Positions 1 through 7,347 of a DNA stretch of 15,191 nucleotides are shown one piece after another. The notes under the pieces were generated by a model. It was not told the origin of the DNA. It saw only the letters and a list, made by a program, of their open reading frames with translations, and searched no databases. The stretch spans positions 1 to 15,191 of the forward strand of contig JAPDJZ010000036.1 of assembly GCA_029258815.1 (NCBI GenBank), read 5' to 3'. The translations under genes and the position numbers were made by a program. This stretch comes from an archaeon. GTDB taxonomy: Archaea > Thermoproteota > Nitrososphaeria_A > Caldarchaeales > Wolframiiraptoraceae. How positions within the stretch are numbered: position 1 is the stretch's first letter; each line of letters begins with the position of its first letter.

Positions 1-147
1 GCCGCTCGCCGGAACCTCGCAGCCGAAACAGTCTCCGGGAATGTTCTGAGGGGGCTCTTGGTGTTGGAGGTTGAGGATGGCTAGGGTGAGCAGAGATCCA
101 GCGATCAAGCCTATTACGATAAGCGCTAATGATTCCCTCAGCTTCAC
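1..147 (-). CDS. N-terminal fragment of a membrane-anchored protein with a CxxC motif (runs off the left edge)
   Basis: Reading leftward from a GTG at 147, the frame is open to the window edge (49 codons) and gives a typical membrane-anchor N-terminus. It has a basic start (VKLRES), a hydrophobic helix at about residues 7-26 (LALIVIGLIAGSLLTLAIL), then a polar stretch ending in a Cys-Phe-Gly-Cys motif at residues 40-43. No signal-peptidase site is obvious, so the rest is probably held outside the membrane by an uncleaved anchor. A TATA-like stretch lies at about 205-214 on this strand, which would leave a leader of about 35 nt before the GTG; no Shine-Dalgarno site is clear, so the start is uncertain. 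The CxxC just after the anchor could be a redox or metal site, but too little is visible to name a family. The gene is divergent from the methyltransferase gene at 245. Confidence 0.5.
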   Translation of the reverse strand, partial: MKLRESLALIVIGLIAGSLLTLAILNLQHQEPPQNIPGDCFGCEVPASG

Positions 148-214
148 GCCGGAATACTGGAGCCAGCTTGATAAGAACTTGGTGAACGATGGGTGCGTAA
201 AGCTTATCTAAACA

Positions 215-222
215 GCTTAAAG
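215..222 (+). promoter_or_regulatory. TATA box of the methyltransferase-like gene
   Basis: GCTTAAAG is centred about 26 nt before the GTG at 245. That is the archaeal TATA-to-start distance expected if the mRNA begins at the start codon (leaderless). An almost identical GCTTAAAG precedes the small gene at 906. Confidence 0.5.
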
Positions 223-244
223 CCGGCGCTCGCGCTCTTCTGGT

Positions 245-871
245 GTGAGGCCGAGGCCCGTTAAGCTGAGCCGGCTGGTGGAGGGCGGCAGAATATCCCC
301 CATGTCCCCTGTCGTCTTGATCTCGGAGAAGCTGGGAATCAGGTGGCTGAACATGTTCGACGGCGAATACGTCTATGGCCCGACCCCCGGATTAATCGAG
401 GTATCCGATCTACTGATCAAGGCGTTTAAGCCTAGATCCCTGATAGACTTGTTCGGCGGGAGCGGCGCGGTCTCCAAGCTGGCCTCGAGAAACGGCGTCA
501 GGAGGATAATCTACGTGGATCTTTATTCGGAGGCCGCGGAGCTTAACCTCAGAGGCGAGAAGGCGGTTACGATCCTCAGGCGAGACGCGTTCGAGTTCAT
601 GCGAAGCGGCGTTAAAGCCGACGTTCTCATCCTCGACCCGCCGGAGGAGCTTATTCCGAGGGCCCTGAAGGCGCTTATCGAGTTTAGGAGCGCGTTCAGG
701 AAGGCGGCGCTGATCTGGATAGGCCCCGTCGAGAGGTCCAAAAGATACGCGAAGGCGCTGAGGAGGAGGCGGATGATCGAGGTCCTAGACGCTTGGGGCG
801 ACTCCTTCGCGGTCTTCTGGAAGCCTGGGCTCGGAGACCGGGTAAACGAGGTGAAGAGCCTTCTCGAGTAA
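245..871 (+). CDS. Class I SAM-dependent methyltransferase-like protein
   Basis: The 208-residue product carries the signature of a Rossmann-fold methyltransferase. The SAM-binding loop DLFGGSG is at residues 68-74. An acidic residue ends strand 2 (YVD, Asp92), the motif III region is RRDAFEF with Asp114, and a motif IV of the DPPY type (LILDPPEE) is at 128-135. A DPP-type motif IV is typical of enzymes that methylate amino groups of bases in RNA or DNA, such as RsmD-like and N6-adenine methylases, but the fourth position is Glu rather than Tyr/Phe/Trp, so substrate and activity are open. The GTG at 245 fits the upstream TATA box as a leaderless start. An in-frame ATG at 302 is an alternative that would remove only a basic N-terminal tail. 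The gene stands alone, divergent from the left-edge gene and before the ATP synthase operon. Confidence 0.75.
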   Translation: MRPRPVKLSRLVEGGRISPMSPVVLISEKLGIRWLNMFDGEYVYGPTPGLIEVSDLLIKAFKPRSLIDLFGGSGAVSKLASRNGVRRIIYVDLYSEAAELNLRGEKAVTILRRDAFEFMRSGVKADVLILDPPEELIPRALKALIEFRSAFRKAALIWIGPVERSKRYAKALRRRRMIEVLDAWGDSFAVFWKPGLGDRVNEVKSLLE

Positions 872-873
872 AG

Positions 874-881
874 GCTTAAAG
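874..881 (+). promoter_or_regulatory. TATA box of the small lysine-rich peptide gene
   Basis: GCTTAAAG is centred about 28 nt before the GTG at 906, so transcription would start at or next to that codon. It starts 3 bases after the stop codon of the methyltransferase-like gene. Confidence 0.4.
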
Positions 882-905
882 CGCGGCCGAAACAGCTTCC
901 CCGCG

Positions 906-1007
906 GTGATTGGCAGGATGGGCGGCCGCCAGGTTAACCCGTATCTCCCGCACAACCCGGTGAGCCAAGAGGAGTCGGGCAAGAAGAAAAAGAGGAAGAA
1001 GAGGTAA
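906..1007 (+). CDS. Small basic peptide with a lysine/arginine-rich tail (33 residues)
   Basis: A short open frame sits between the methyltransferase gene and the ATP synthase operon. From GTG 906 it gives 33 residues; from the in-frame ATG at 918 it gives 29. The sequence begins MGGRQVNPYLPHNP from the ATG and ends in a strongly basic tail (GKKKKRKKR). The GTG is favoured because a TATA box lies about 28 nt upstream, matching the leaderless pattern of the gene at 245. I do not recognise the family. The basic tail would suit RNA or ribosome binding, but that is inference. It may be a chance open frame, though the dedicated promoter and the ordered N-terminus argue against it. Confidence 0.4.
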   Translation: MIGRMGGRQVNPYLPHNPVSQEESGKKKKRKKR

Positions 1008-1025
1008 AGCGCCGAGACATATGCA

Positions 1026-1033
1026 TTTTAATT
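1026..1033 (+). promoter_or_regulatory. TATA box of the F-H-E-A-B-D-C ATP synthase operon
   Basis: TTTTAATT lies about 35 nt before the ATG of subunit F at 1064. The start would fall near 1055, just at the GGAGGAG Shine-Dalgarno sequence (1053-1059), so the operon mRNA would have a very short leader. Confidence 0.5.
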
Positions 1034-1063
1034 ACTGGGGAAACTATCTCTAGGAGGAGTGGG

Positions 1064-1381
1064 ATGAGGGTCGCGGCGCTAGGCGACGATGTATTCGTAT
1101 CGGTTTGGAAGCTTATTGGAGCAGACGGCTACGCGATCGATCCTAGATCCGAGTCCGATCTTCGCGAGAAGCTTGGAAGCCTTCTCAAGAGCGGGGAATA
1201 CTCAGCCATAATACTTCCGGAGAAGCTGCTGGACCGCGTAAGCGAGTTAATCGAGGGGAGGGCCGCCGGAGAGAGGCTCCGCCCCCTCCTCGTCTTCGTC
1301 CCGGAGCCCGGATCTAGAAAGAGGATCGAAGACCTGAGAAGGAAGATCAGCATGGCGCTTGGGGTGGAGATCGAGATCTAG
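1064..1381 (+). CDS. atpF: A/V-type ATP synthase subunit F
   Basis: The 105-residue product matches subunit F, the small CheY-like protein that binds the D-subunit axle and helps couple rotation in the head to the membrane ring. It starts with the usual strand MRVAALGDDVFVSVWKLIG, followed by a loop and helix, the strand YSAIILPEKL at about 46-55, and the strand RPLLVFVPEPGS at about 73-84. It ends with a helix that in the family reaches toward D and the head. The length is normal. ATG 1064 has GGAGGAG just upstream. It is the first gene of the plus-strand operon; the next Shine-Dalgarno starts right after its stop codon. Confidence 0.92.
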   Translation: MRVAALGDDVFVSVWKLIGADGYAIDPRSESDLREKLGSLLKSGEYSAIILPEKLLDRVSELIEGRAAGERLRPLLVFVPEPGSRKRIEDLRRKISMALGVEIEI

Positions 1382-1382
1382 G

Positions 1383-1390
1383 GGAGGTGA
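1383..1390 (+). promoter_or_regulatory. Ribosome binding site that fixes the start of subunit H
   Basis: GGAGGTGA, a near-complete match to the 3' end of archaeal 16S rRNA, sits 7 nt before ATG 1398. This favours 1398 over the in-frame upstream ATG at 1359, which would lie inside the subunit F gene. Confidence 0.8.
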
Positions 1391-1397
1391 GACGCGG

Positions 1398-1703
1398 ATG
1401 AGCATAGCATCCCTCCTGCTGGAGGAGAAGAAGGCGATGCTCCACGTCCAAGAAGCTAGGAAGAGGGCTGGCGAGATCCTAGCTAAGGCTAGAGCCGAGG
1501 CCGATCAAATTCTGAAATCCACGCTCGAGGAGAAGCAGGTGCAGGAGCTTCTAAAGGTGTTTGAGGCCGAGGTCGAGCGCGAAGCCGAGAAGCTGCTGGA
1601 GGATTATCGCAGGAGGGCTGAGGAGATCAGGAGGTCGGGGGAGAGGAGGCTTGAGGAAGCGGCGGAGCTCATCAGAAGGGAGGTTCTAGCCCATGACATC
1701 TGA
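1398..1703 (+). CDS. atpH: A/V-type ATP synthase subunit H (peripheral stalk)
   Basis: The 101-residue product is almost wholly a charged helix rich in Glu, Arg, Lys and Ala with heptad-like spacing, as expected of subunit H. H pairs with subunit E to form the peripheral stalk that stops the A3B3 head from turning with the rotor. Its N-terminal part (LLLEEKKAMLHVQEARKRAGEI) is typical: a short segment, then a long coiled coil with Ala at packing positions. The open frame extends upstream to 1359, but the strong Shine-Dalgarno sequence at 1383-1390 marks ATG 1398 as the start. The end overlaps the start of subunit E by 11 bases, suggesting coupled translation. Sequence divergence in this short family makes H rather than a generic G/H protein an inference from context. 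Confidence 0.85.
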   Translation: MSIASLLLEEKKAMLHVQEARKRAGEILAKARAEADQILKSTLEEKQVQELLKVFEAEVEREAEKLLEDYRRRAEEIRRSGERRLEEAAELIRREVLAHDI

Positions 1704-2310
1704 GCAGATTCAAGCTCTCAAGGAGGAGATTTGGAGGAGGGCTAGGGAGAAGGCTGAGAAGATATTGGAGGACGCCGAGAGGGAGGCTCAGCGGATCGTT
1801 CAGGAGGCTAGGGAGAAGGCCGAGGAGGTTTTAAGAAGCAGGGTAGAGCCTGAAAAGCTTCTAATGAGAAGGAGGATTATCGGAAGGGCTGTCGGCGAGG
1901 GAAGAAGGCTGGTGATAGCGGCGAAGAACGAGCTCGTCGAGAGAGCCTTCGAGAAGGCCTTGGAGAAGCTTAAGCGGGATGCCCAAGCGAAGTCCGAGGA
2001 TTATAGGCGCTTCCTCCTCAAAGCCTTCGAGAAAGCGGTGAGCTTCTACTCGAACACCGACGGAGACCTGATAATCTACGCGAACGAATCGGACATCAAC
2101 CTCCTAAGAGAAGCAATCGGCAAGCTTCCTGAAAATCGATCCAATAGGATTCGGCTTGAGAGGGCGGATATCCTCGGAGGGATCATAGTGTCGGATCCGG
2201 GTGGGCGAAGGGTATATTACAATACGATCGAGGGTAGGATCGAGGCACTTAGACCGATTCTAAGGGAGAAGGTGGCCTCAATACTCTTCGGCGGAGGTGG
2301 ATCGAGGTGA
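1693..2310 (+). CDS. atpE: A/V-type ATP synthase subunit E (peripheral stalk)
   Basis: The 205-residue product has the two-part structure of subunit E. A long N-terminal coiled coil (about residues 5-70, with repeated EKAEKILEDAEREAQRIVQ-type heptads) pairs with H. A C-terminal alpha/beta domain follows, with the family-typical ILGGIIVSDPGGRRVYYNT near residues 159-177, which caps the top of the A3B3 head. AGGGAGGT at 1677-1684 lies 8 nt before ATG 1693. The stop shares four bases with the GTG start of subunit A (GTGA), so the two are probably translationally coupled. Length is close to normal for the family. Confidence 0.93.
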   Translation: MTSEQIQALKEEIWRRAREKAEKILEDAEREAQRIVQEAREKAEEVLRSRVEPEKLLMRRRIIGRAVGEGRRLVIAAKNELVERAFEKALEKLKRDAQAKSEDYRRFLLKAFEKAVSFYSNTDGDLIIYANESDINLLREAIGKLPENRSNRIRLERADILGGIIVSDPGGRRVYYNTIEGRIEALRPILREKVASILFGGGGSR

Positions 2311-4076
2311 GCAGCCAAGCCGGGATAATTAAGAGGGTTAACGGCTCCCTAATATTAGCTCAGGGGCTTAAGGGAGCGAAGATAGGGGACGCGGTATACA
2401 TCGGGGAGCTCAAGCTGATAGGAGAGGTGGTTAGGATCTCGGGAAGAGAGGTAGCCCTTCAGTGCTACGAGGATACGAGCGGGGTGAAGCCCGGGGAGCC
2501 GGTGATAGGGACGGGTAACCCGCTTGTAGCGGAGCTTGCACCCGGCTTGATAGGGGAGATCTTCGACGGTCTTGAGAGATCCGAGCTGGAGCTTTGGAGG
2601 CTTACGGGCCCATTCATCGGGAGAGGGTATAAGGTCGCGTCGCTTAAAAGAGATAAGAAATGGGATTTCGAGCCGAGGGTTAAGCCGGGCGAGGAGGTTG
2701 AGGAGGGCGATATACTGGGAACAGTTCAGGAGTCCTCGGTGATCGAGCATAGGATTCTAGTTCCGGTCGGGGTTAGAGGAGTTATCGAATCCATCGAGGA
2801 GGGAAGATTCACGATAGAGGATCCGATAGCTGTTCTCAGGACCCGGGACGGCCGGCGGATCGAGCTCAGAATGCTCCAGACCTGGCCCGTTAGGATTCCG
2901 AGACCCTACCGGGAGAGGCTTCCGGTATCCGAGCCCCTCTTCACGGGTCAGAGGGTTATAGATACGTTCTTCCCGATAGCGAAGGGGGGAACCGCCGCGA
3001 TCCCCGGAGGGTTCGGGAGCGGTAAAACGATAACCCTCCAGCAGATAGCGAAGTGGTCTGATGCCGACATCGTGATCTACGTGGGCTGCGGGGAGAGGGG
3101 GAACGAGATGGCCGACATCCTGACGCACTTCCCGGAGCTCGAGGATCCGAGAACTGGGAGGAAGCTCATCGAGCGAGCCATCTTCATAGCGAACGTCAGC
3201 AACCTCCCGGTCGCGGCTAGGGAGGCCAGCGTCTACATGGGCGTAACGATAGCGGAGTACTTTAGGGATCAGGGCTACCACGTCGCCGTCATAATCGACT
3301 CCACCTCCCGATGGGCTGAAGCTCTCAGAGATCTCTCCGGCAGGCTTGAGGAGATCCCGGCCGAGGAAGGTTACCCGGCTTATCTCGCCGAGCGGATAGC
3401 CGAGCTATACGAGCGTGCTGGAAGGGTCGTGACCCTAGGGAGGGATGGGAGAATAGGGTCGGTTACGGTGATGGGCGCTGTCTCGCCTCCGGGGGGAGAC
3501 TTCAGCGAGCCCGTAACCTCGACGACCCTGAGGTTCGTCGGAGCGCTCTGGGCCCTCGACACCGAGCTGGCCTATCGGAGGCACTTCCCGGCGATAAACT
3601 GGCTTAGAAGCTTCACGAAATACGTCGAGGTCCTCGAGGAGTTCTGGAGGAAGCACGAGCCTGACTGGAGGGGATATAGGGAGAAGGCTCTAGCCCTACT
3701 CGAGGAAGCTTCTAGGCTCGAGGAGATCGCGAGGGTCGTCGGGGAGAAGTCCCTCCCGAACGAGCAGAGGCTCATCCTCCTAGCATCCGAGATAATCCGA
3801 GAGGGGTTCCTAGTTCAGAACGCCTACCACCCCGTTGATCGATACTGCCCGCCCGAGAAGCAGGTTAAGATCCTAAAAACGATCCTAGCGTTCTACGACC
3901 TGGCCTCGCCTCTGGTTAAAGCCGGCGTCCCCGTGGATAGGATTAGAAGCCTCGGAAGCGTCGTCGAGCTCCTCAGGCTTAAGGAGAGGGAGAAGCTCGA
4001 CGACATAGAGAAGGCATTCGAGAGCGTAAAGCGCGACCTCGAAGAGCTTCGAAGAGAATACGGGATAGGGGGGTGA
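2307..4076 (+). CDS. atpA: A/V-type ATP synthase catalytic subunit A
   Basis: The 589-residue product is the nucleotide-hydrolysing/synthesising subunit of the head. An N-terminal beta-barrel is followed at about residues 110-190 by the A-specific non-homologous insertion (KKWDFEPRVKPGEEVEEGD and onward), absent from F-type beta subunits. Then comes the RecA-like core with a P-loop GGFGSGKT at 234-241, GER at 262-264 (its Glu is the family's catalytic carboxylate), and the Walker B strand VAVIIDSTSRWAEALRD. The family normally reads GPFGSGKT; here the second residue is Gly. The start is GTG 2307, overlapping the E stop, with GGAGGTGG at 2293-2300. No intein is present, although this gene hosts one in some archaea. 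The stop is 4 bases before subunit B. Confidence 0.97.
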   Translation: MSSQAGIIKRVNGSLILAQGLKGAKIGDAVYIGELKLIGEVVRISGREVALQCYEDTSGVKPGEPVIGTGNPLVAELAPGLIGEIFDGLERSELELWRLTGPFIGRGYKVASLKRDKKWDFEPRVKPGEEVEEGDILGTVQESSVIEHRILVPVGVRGVIESIEEGRFTIEDPIAVLRTRDGRRIELRMLQTWPVRIPRPYRERLPVSEPLFTGQRVIDTFFPIAKGGTAAIPGGFGSGKTITLQQIAKWSDADIVIYVGCGERGNEMADILTHFPELEDPRTGRKLIERAIFIANVSNLPVAAREASVYMGVTIAEYFRDQGYHVAVIIDSTSRWAEALRDLSGRLEEIPAEEGYPAYLAERIAELYERAGRVVTLGRDGRIGSVTVMGAVSPPGGDFSEPVTSTTLRFVGALWALDTELAYRRHFPAINWLRSFTKYVEVLEEFWRKHEPDWRGYREKALALLEEASRLEEIARVVGEKSLPNEQRLILLASEIIREGFLVQNAYHPVDRYCPPEKQVKILKTILAFYDLASPLVKAGVPVDRIRSLGSVVELLRLKEREKLDDIEKAFESVKRDLEELRREYGIGG

Positions 4077-4078
4077 TC
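4072..4078 (+). promoter_or_regulatory. Ribosome binding site of subunit B overlapping the stop of subunit A
   Basis: GGTGATC is complementary to the 16S rRNA tail (GAUCACC) and contains the TGA stop of subunit A (4074-4076). It supports GTG 4081 as the start of B and suggests coupled translation. Confidence 0.6.
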
Positions 4079-4080
4079 TC

Positions 4081-5484
4081 GTGATTAAGCTTCCCCGGGA
4101 AAAGGCTGGAGTAGTTTACCGGACGGTCAGGGAGATTAGAGGCCCCCTCCTATTCGTCGAAGGCGTTAGAGGGGCGAGATACAACGAGGTGGTCGAGGTT
4201 AGGCTCGCGGACGGAAGCGAGATAATAGGAACGGTCCTCGACGTCTACGAGGATAAGGCGGTCGTTCAAGTCTTCGGCCACACCGGGGGGCTCAGCCTCG
4301 ACGCCGCCGTTAGATTCACGGGAGACGTGATGCGGATCCCCCTCTCCGAAGACCTAATCGGAAGGGTGTTTAATGGAAGCTTCAAGCCTCTCGACGGCCT
4401 TCCGGAGCCTATCGGCGTCGAGCGGAGGGAGGTCTTCGTCTCCGTGATAAATCCGGCCGCCCGGGAGCCTCCGAGCGAGTTCATGCAGACCGGGATCTCG
4501 GTCATAGATGGGATGAACGCGCTGGTTAGGGGCCAGAAGCTTCCGATATTCTCCGAGGCGGGGCTGCCGCATAACGTAATGGCGGCTCAGATCGCGAGAC
4601 AATCCACGGTCTTGGGAGCCGAGGAGGAGTTCGCCGTAGTCTTCTGCGCCATGGGAATAAAGCACGAGGAATACGAGTACTTCAGGAGGGAGTTCGAGAA
4701 GACCGGCGCGCTGGACAGGGCCGTGATGATACTCAACCTCGCGGAGGACCCGGTCATAGAGCGGATACTCGCCCCTAGGATAGCCCTAACCATAGCCGAA
4801 TACCTCGCCTTCGAACTGGGCATGCACGTCCTCGCAATCCTAACGGACATGACGAATTACTGTGAGGCCCTGAGGTCGATTTCCATCGCCCGGGAGGAGG
4901 TTCCGGCTAGGAAGGGCTATCCGGGATACATGTATAGCGACCTCGCGTCGATCTATGAGCGGGCCGGGAAGATTCGGGGGAGGAAGGGCTCGATAACCAT
5001 GATGCCCATCCTGACCATGCCGGGAGGAGACATCACCCATCCGATACCAGACCTAACGGGCTACATAACCGAGGGGCAGCTAATCCTGAGCAGGGAGCTC
5101 GAAGCGAGGGGAGTCTACCCGCCGGTGAACCCGCTTCCATCCCTCTCAAGGCTGATGAAGGACGGGGTTGGGCCGGGGAGAACCCGGGAAGACCACATGG
5201 AGGTTTCGAACCAGCTGTACATGGCGTATTCCGAGGGCGTGAGGGCCAGGAGCCTGGCTAGGATAATCGGAGAGCTAAGCCTGAGCGAGCGGGAGCGGAA
5301 ATATCTGAGGTTCGCAGACGAGTTCGAGCGGAGGTTCATCAATCAAGGAGTATACGAGAATAGGCCGATAGAGAAGACGCTTGAGATCGCTTGGGACCTG
5401 CTGGCGATGCTTCCGGAGGACGAGCTGATCAGGATAAGCGAGGAGAATATCAGGAAGTATCATCCGAGGCACAGGTCGGCTTGA
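4081..5484 (+). CDS. atpB: A/V-type ATP synthase regulatory subunit B
   Basis: The 467-residue product is the non-catalytic head subunit that alternates with A in the hexamer. It has an N-terminal barrel (YRTVREIRGPLLFVEGV), then the family-typical FMQTGISVIDGMNALVRGQKLPIFS at about 139-163. In place of a P-loop it has GLPHNVMAAQIARQ, the degenerate nucleotide site characteristic of B. The segment MTNYCEALRSIS at about 258-269 and the MPGGDITHPIPDLTGYITEGQ block are also typical. GTG 4081 is supported by a ribosome binding site overlapping the A stop. Length is normal. The next gene begins one base after its stop. Confidence 0.97.
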   Translation: MIKLPREKAGVVYRTVREIRGPLLFVEGVRGARYNEVVEVRLADGSEIIGTVLDVYEDKAVVQVFGHTGGLSLDAAVRFTGDVMRIPLSEDLIGRVFNGSFKPLDGLPEPIGVERREVFVSVINPAAREPPSEFMQTGISVIDGMNALVRGQKLPIFSEAGLPHNVMAAQIARQSTVLGAEEEFAVVFCAMGIKHEEYEYFRREFEKTGALDRAVMILNLAEDPVIERILAPRIALTIAEYLAFELGMHVLAILTDMTNYCEALRSISIAREEVPARKGYPGYMYSDLASIYERAGKIRGRKGSITMMPILTMPGGDITHPIPDLTGYITEGQLILSRELEARGVYPPVNPLPSLSRLMKDGVGPGRTREDHMEVSNQLYMAYSEGVRARSLARIIGELSLSERERKYLRFADEFERRFINQGVYENRPIEKTLEIAWDLLAMLPEDELIRISEENIRKYHPRHRSA

Positions 5485-5485
5485 G

Positions 5486-6106
5486 ATGTCCCTAAGAGTC
5501 CGCTATACCCGGGGATTCCTCTTAGACCTTAAGCGTAGGCTCTTCTTCGTAAGAGACGCCCACGAGCTCCTCGAGATGAAGAGAGATCAGCTGATCAGGG
5601 AGATAAGAGGCGCGATAACGAGGCTGAAGGAGATTAGAGGCGAGGTTGAGATGGAGGTAGAGGAGCTGTATGGCGAGCTCGCACTAACCCACGCCGTCTA
5701 CGGGTCGCAGGAGCTTGTCTCGGCTTCGTGGATTCCGGGGGAGAGGATGGAGGTCGAGATCCTCCCGAGGAGCGTAATGGGCGTCGAGGTTCCCAAGGTA
5801 AAGATCCTGAAGGCTCCCTCGATCGAGAAGGGCTATCCGCCGCACGTCGCGGGCTTGGCGAGGAAGGCGTCGAACTTGATCGTAAAGCTGCTCGAGATCG
5901 CCGAGATTGAGGCGCTGATAGAGAGGGTCGCCGAGGATTTGAGGCTGACGAACGTTCGGGTGAACGCCCTAGAGAAGGTCGTGATACCGGCCTACGAGGA
6001 GCTGATAAAGCGTATAGGCGAGACGATAGAGCAGAGCCAGCTCGAGGAGTTCATGAGGGTTAAGCTCGTGAAGAAAGCCCTGGCGAGGAGGAGGGGGGCG
6101 GTATGA
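5486..6106 (+). CDS. atpD: A/V-type ATP synthase subunit D (central axle)
   Basis: The 206-residue product is the rotor shaft that turns inside the A3B3 head. It shows two long helices that form the antiparallel coiled coil: an N-terminal one (about 9-55, with LLDLKRRLFFVRDAHELLEMKRDQLI) and a C-terminal one (about 122-200, with the family-typical LRLTNVRVNALEKVVIPAYEELIKRI). A short middle domain separates them. ATG 5486 follows the B stop by one base with only a weak Shine-Dalgarno match, so translation is probably coupled to B. The stop overlaps the start of C (ATGA). Confidence 0.95.
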   Translation: MSLRVRYTRGFLLDLKRRLFFVRDAHELLEMKRDQLIREIRGAITRLKEIRGEVEMEVEELYGELALTHAVYGSQELVSASWIPGERMEVEILPRSVMGVEVPKVKILKAPSIEKGYPPHVAGLARKASNLIVKLLEIAEIEALIERVAEDLRLTNVRVNALEKVVIPAYEELIKRIGETIEQSQLEEFMRVKLVKKALARRRGAV

Positions 6107-7095
6107 GCTTAACCTACCTGATATGCAGAACGCACGGATACGCCTCGAGGCTTCTCGGAAGAGATCTCATTAGGAGGCTGGCGGCGTCCCGAAGCCTCCG
6201 GCAGCTGGCGGAGGAGCTCTCGGAAACCGACTATGGCCCAAGCTTGAAAACCGCGCAGACCATCTCAGATTTCGAGGAAGCCCTAGCCGAGGTTTTTGTG
6301 AGCAGGTCATCGGCGCTTCTCGGCCTAGCGCCGGGCGGGATCGGAGACTTCATAAAATCCTACCTGCGGAGATACGAGGTCCAGAACCTCGTCTGGATTG
6401 CTAGGATGAAGCTGGGTGGAGCGTCGGAGGGCGAGATCGCGAGGATGCTCATGCCCGTTAAAGGCATGGGCGTGCTCGACCTCGAAGACTTGGTAAAGGC
6501 GGGGAGCCTAGACGAGCTGATTAAGGCAGTTAGAAGCTCGGGCGCATACCGGCTTCCGGAAGAAGTTGAGAGCGTCGCAGAACTCGAGGCCGAGCTATGG
6601 AAGAGCTACTATGCCCAGATCTTCAAGAAGCTTTCGCTCATCCCCTTATCGGATAGGGGGGACGTTAAGAGGTTGCTCGGTCTGGAGTTGGACTTAATCA
6701 ACCTGAAGACCTGCATGCTCTCAGCCGCCGGTAAGCTCGATAGGGAGATCGCTGAGAAGCTCTTGATAGATAACCCGGCGGGGGTGCCGAGGAGAAAGCT
6801 TGTTAGGCTGCTTTCAAAGGGCGACGAGAGGATGTTTCTGGAGCATTTCCCCGGCTACAGAGATTTTCTGATGAGCGCCATCTCGGGGGGCGATTGGCTT
6901 CTAGAGGTGGAGAGGTTCAGGATCGTGAGGAGGTTCGCCGAATCTCTGAGGATCCCGAAGTTCGTGAACTTCTTCTACGTGATGAAGTATCTCGTGGATC
7001 TGGAGGCGGAGTACAGGGATCTGAGGACGATAGCGATAGCGATCCATCACGGCGTCCCGCCGGAGTCCAGGCTTAGGCTCCTAGTAAGCGTCTAG
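6103..7095 (+). CDS. atpC: A/V-type ATP synthase subunit C (d-type rotor connector)
   Basis: The 330-residue product is the funnel-shaped subunit that links the D/F axle to the proteolipid ring. It is mostly helical with the repeated helical pattern of the family, for example YLRRYEVQNLVWIARMKLGG at about 87-106, DLINLKTCMLSAAG at about 197-210, and the C-terminal FYVMKYLVDLEAEYRDLRTIAIAIHHGV. It is somewhat shorter than the roughly 340-380 residues usual in the family. ATG 6103 overlaps the D stop and is preceded by a strong GGAGGAGGGG at about 6088-6097. It is the last plus-strand gene of the cluster; its stop overlaps by 3 bases that of the convergent small membrane protein gene. Confidence 0.9.
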   Translation: MSLTYLICRTHGYASRLLGRDLIRRLAASRSLRQLAEELSETDYGPSLKTAQTISDFEEALAEVFVSRSSALLGLAPGGIGDFIKSYLRRYEVQNLVWIARMKLGGASEGEIARMLMPVKGMGVLDLEDLVKAGSLDELIKAVRSSGAYRLPEEVESVAELEAELWKSYYAQIFKKLSLIPLSDRGDVKRLLGLELDLINLKTCMLSAAGKLDREIAEKLLIDNPAGVPRRKLVRLLSKGDERMFLEHFPGYRDFLMSAISGGDWLLEVERFRIVRRFAESLRIPKFVNFFYVMKYLVDLEAEYRDLRTIAIAIHHGVPPESRLRLLVSV

Positions 7096-7301
7096 GCTAT
7101 CCTAACGAGCCTCGTGATTATCAGGGCTAGGATTATCGGCAGGATGGTCCCGAGGAATATGGCGAGCGGAATTCCCTTGTGAAGGCTGGGTTCCTGAAGA
7201 ATGTAAGCGATGCCGATCAGCTGCAGGGCTATCAGTATCGCGAGGTAGATCAGCAGAACCTTCAGAAACCTCGCCTTCAGGTCTCCCGCCTGCTTCCCCA
7301 C
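7092..7301 (-). CDS. Small two-helix membrane protein at the end of the K/I block
   Basis: The 69-residue product has a short basic N-terminus (GKQAGDLKARFLK) and two hydrophobic helices, at about 14-33 (VLLIYLAILIALQLIGIAYI) and about 44-64 (PLAIFLGTILPIILALIITR). These are joined by a polar loop (LQEPSLHKG), giving a hairpin with both ends probably in the cytoplasm. I do not recognise a family. A TATA-like GTTATAC is centred about 26 nt before GTG 7301, pointing to its own leaderless transcript. It lies 46 bases downstream of K and converges on subunit C with a 3-base stop-stop overlap (the two stops are 7092-7094 and 7093-7095). Its place suggests a helper for rotor-ring assembly, loosely like bacterial AtpI proteins next to F-type ATPase genes, but that rests on position and topology only. 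Confidence 0.7.
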   Translation of the reverse strand: MGKQAGDLKARFLKVLLIYLAILIALQLIGIAYILQEPSLHKGIPLAIFLGTILPIILALIITRLVRIA

Positions 7302-7323
7302 AGACTAGAATCGAGGCGGCGGC

Positions 7324-7330
7324 GTATAAC
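7324..7330 (-). promoter_or_regulatory. TATA box of the small two-helix membrane protein gene
   Basis: GTTATAC on the minus strand is centred 26 nt before GTG 7301, the distance expected for a leaderless mRNA. Confidence 0.45.
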
Positions 7331-7347
7331 AGTATCTATTATGCGGA

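Noticed and set aside
2355..3775. Several minus-strand open frames opposite subunit A
   Set aside because: Long antisense frames are expected in GC-rich coding DNA; none has a promoter, ribosome site or recognisable domain.
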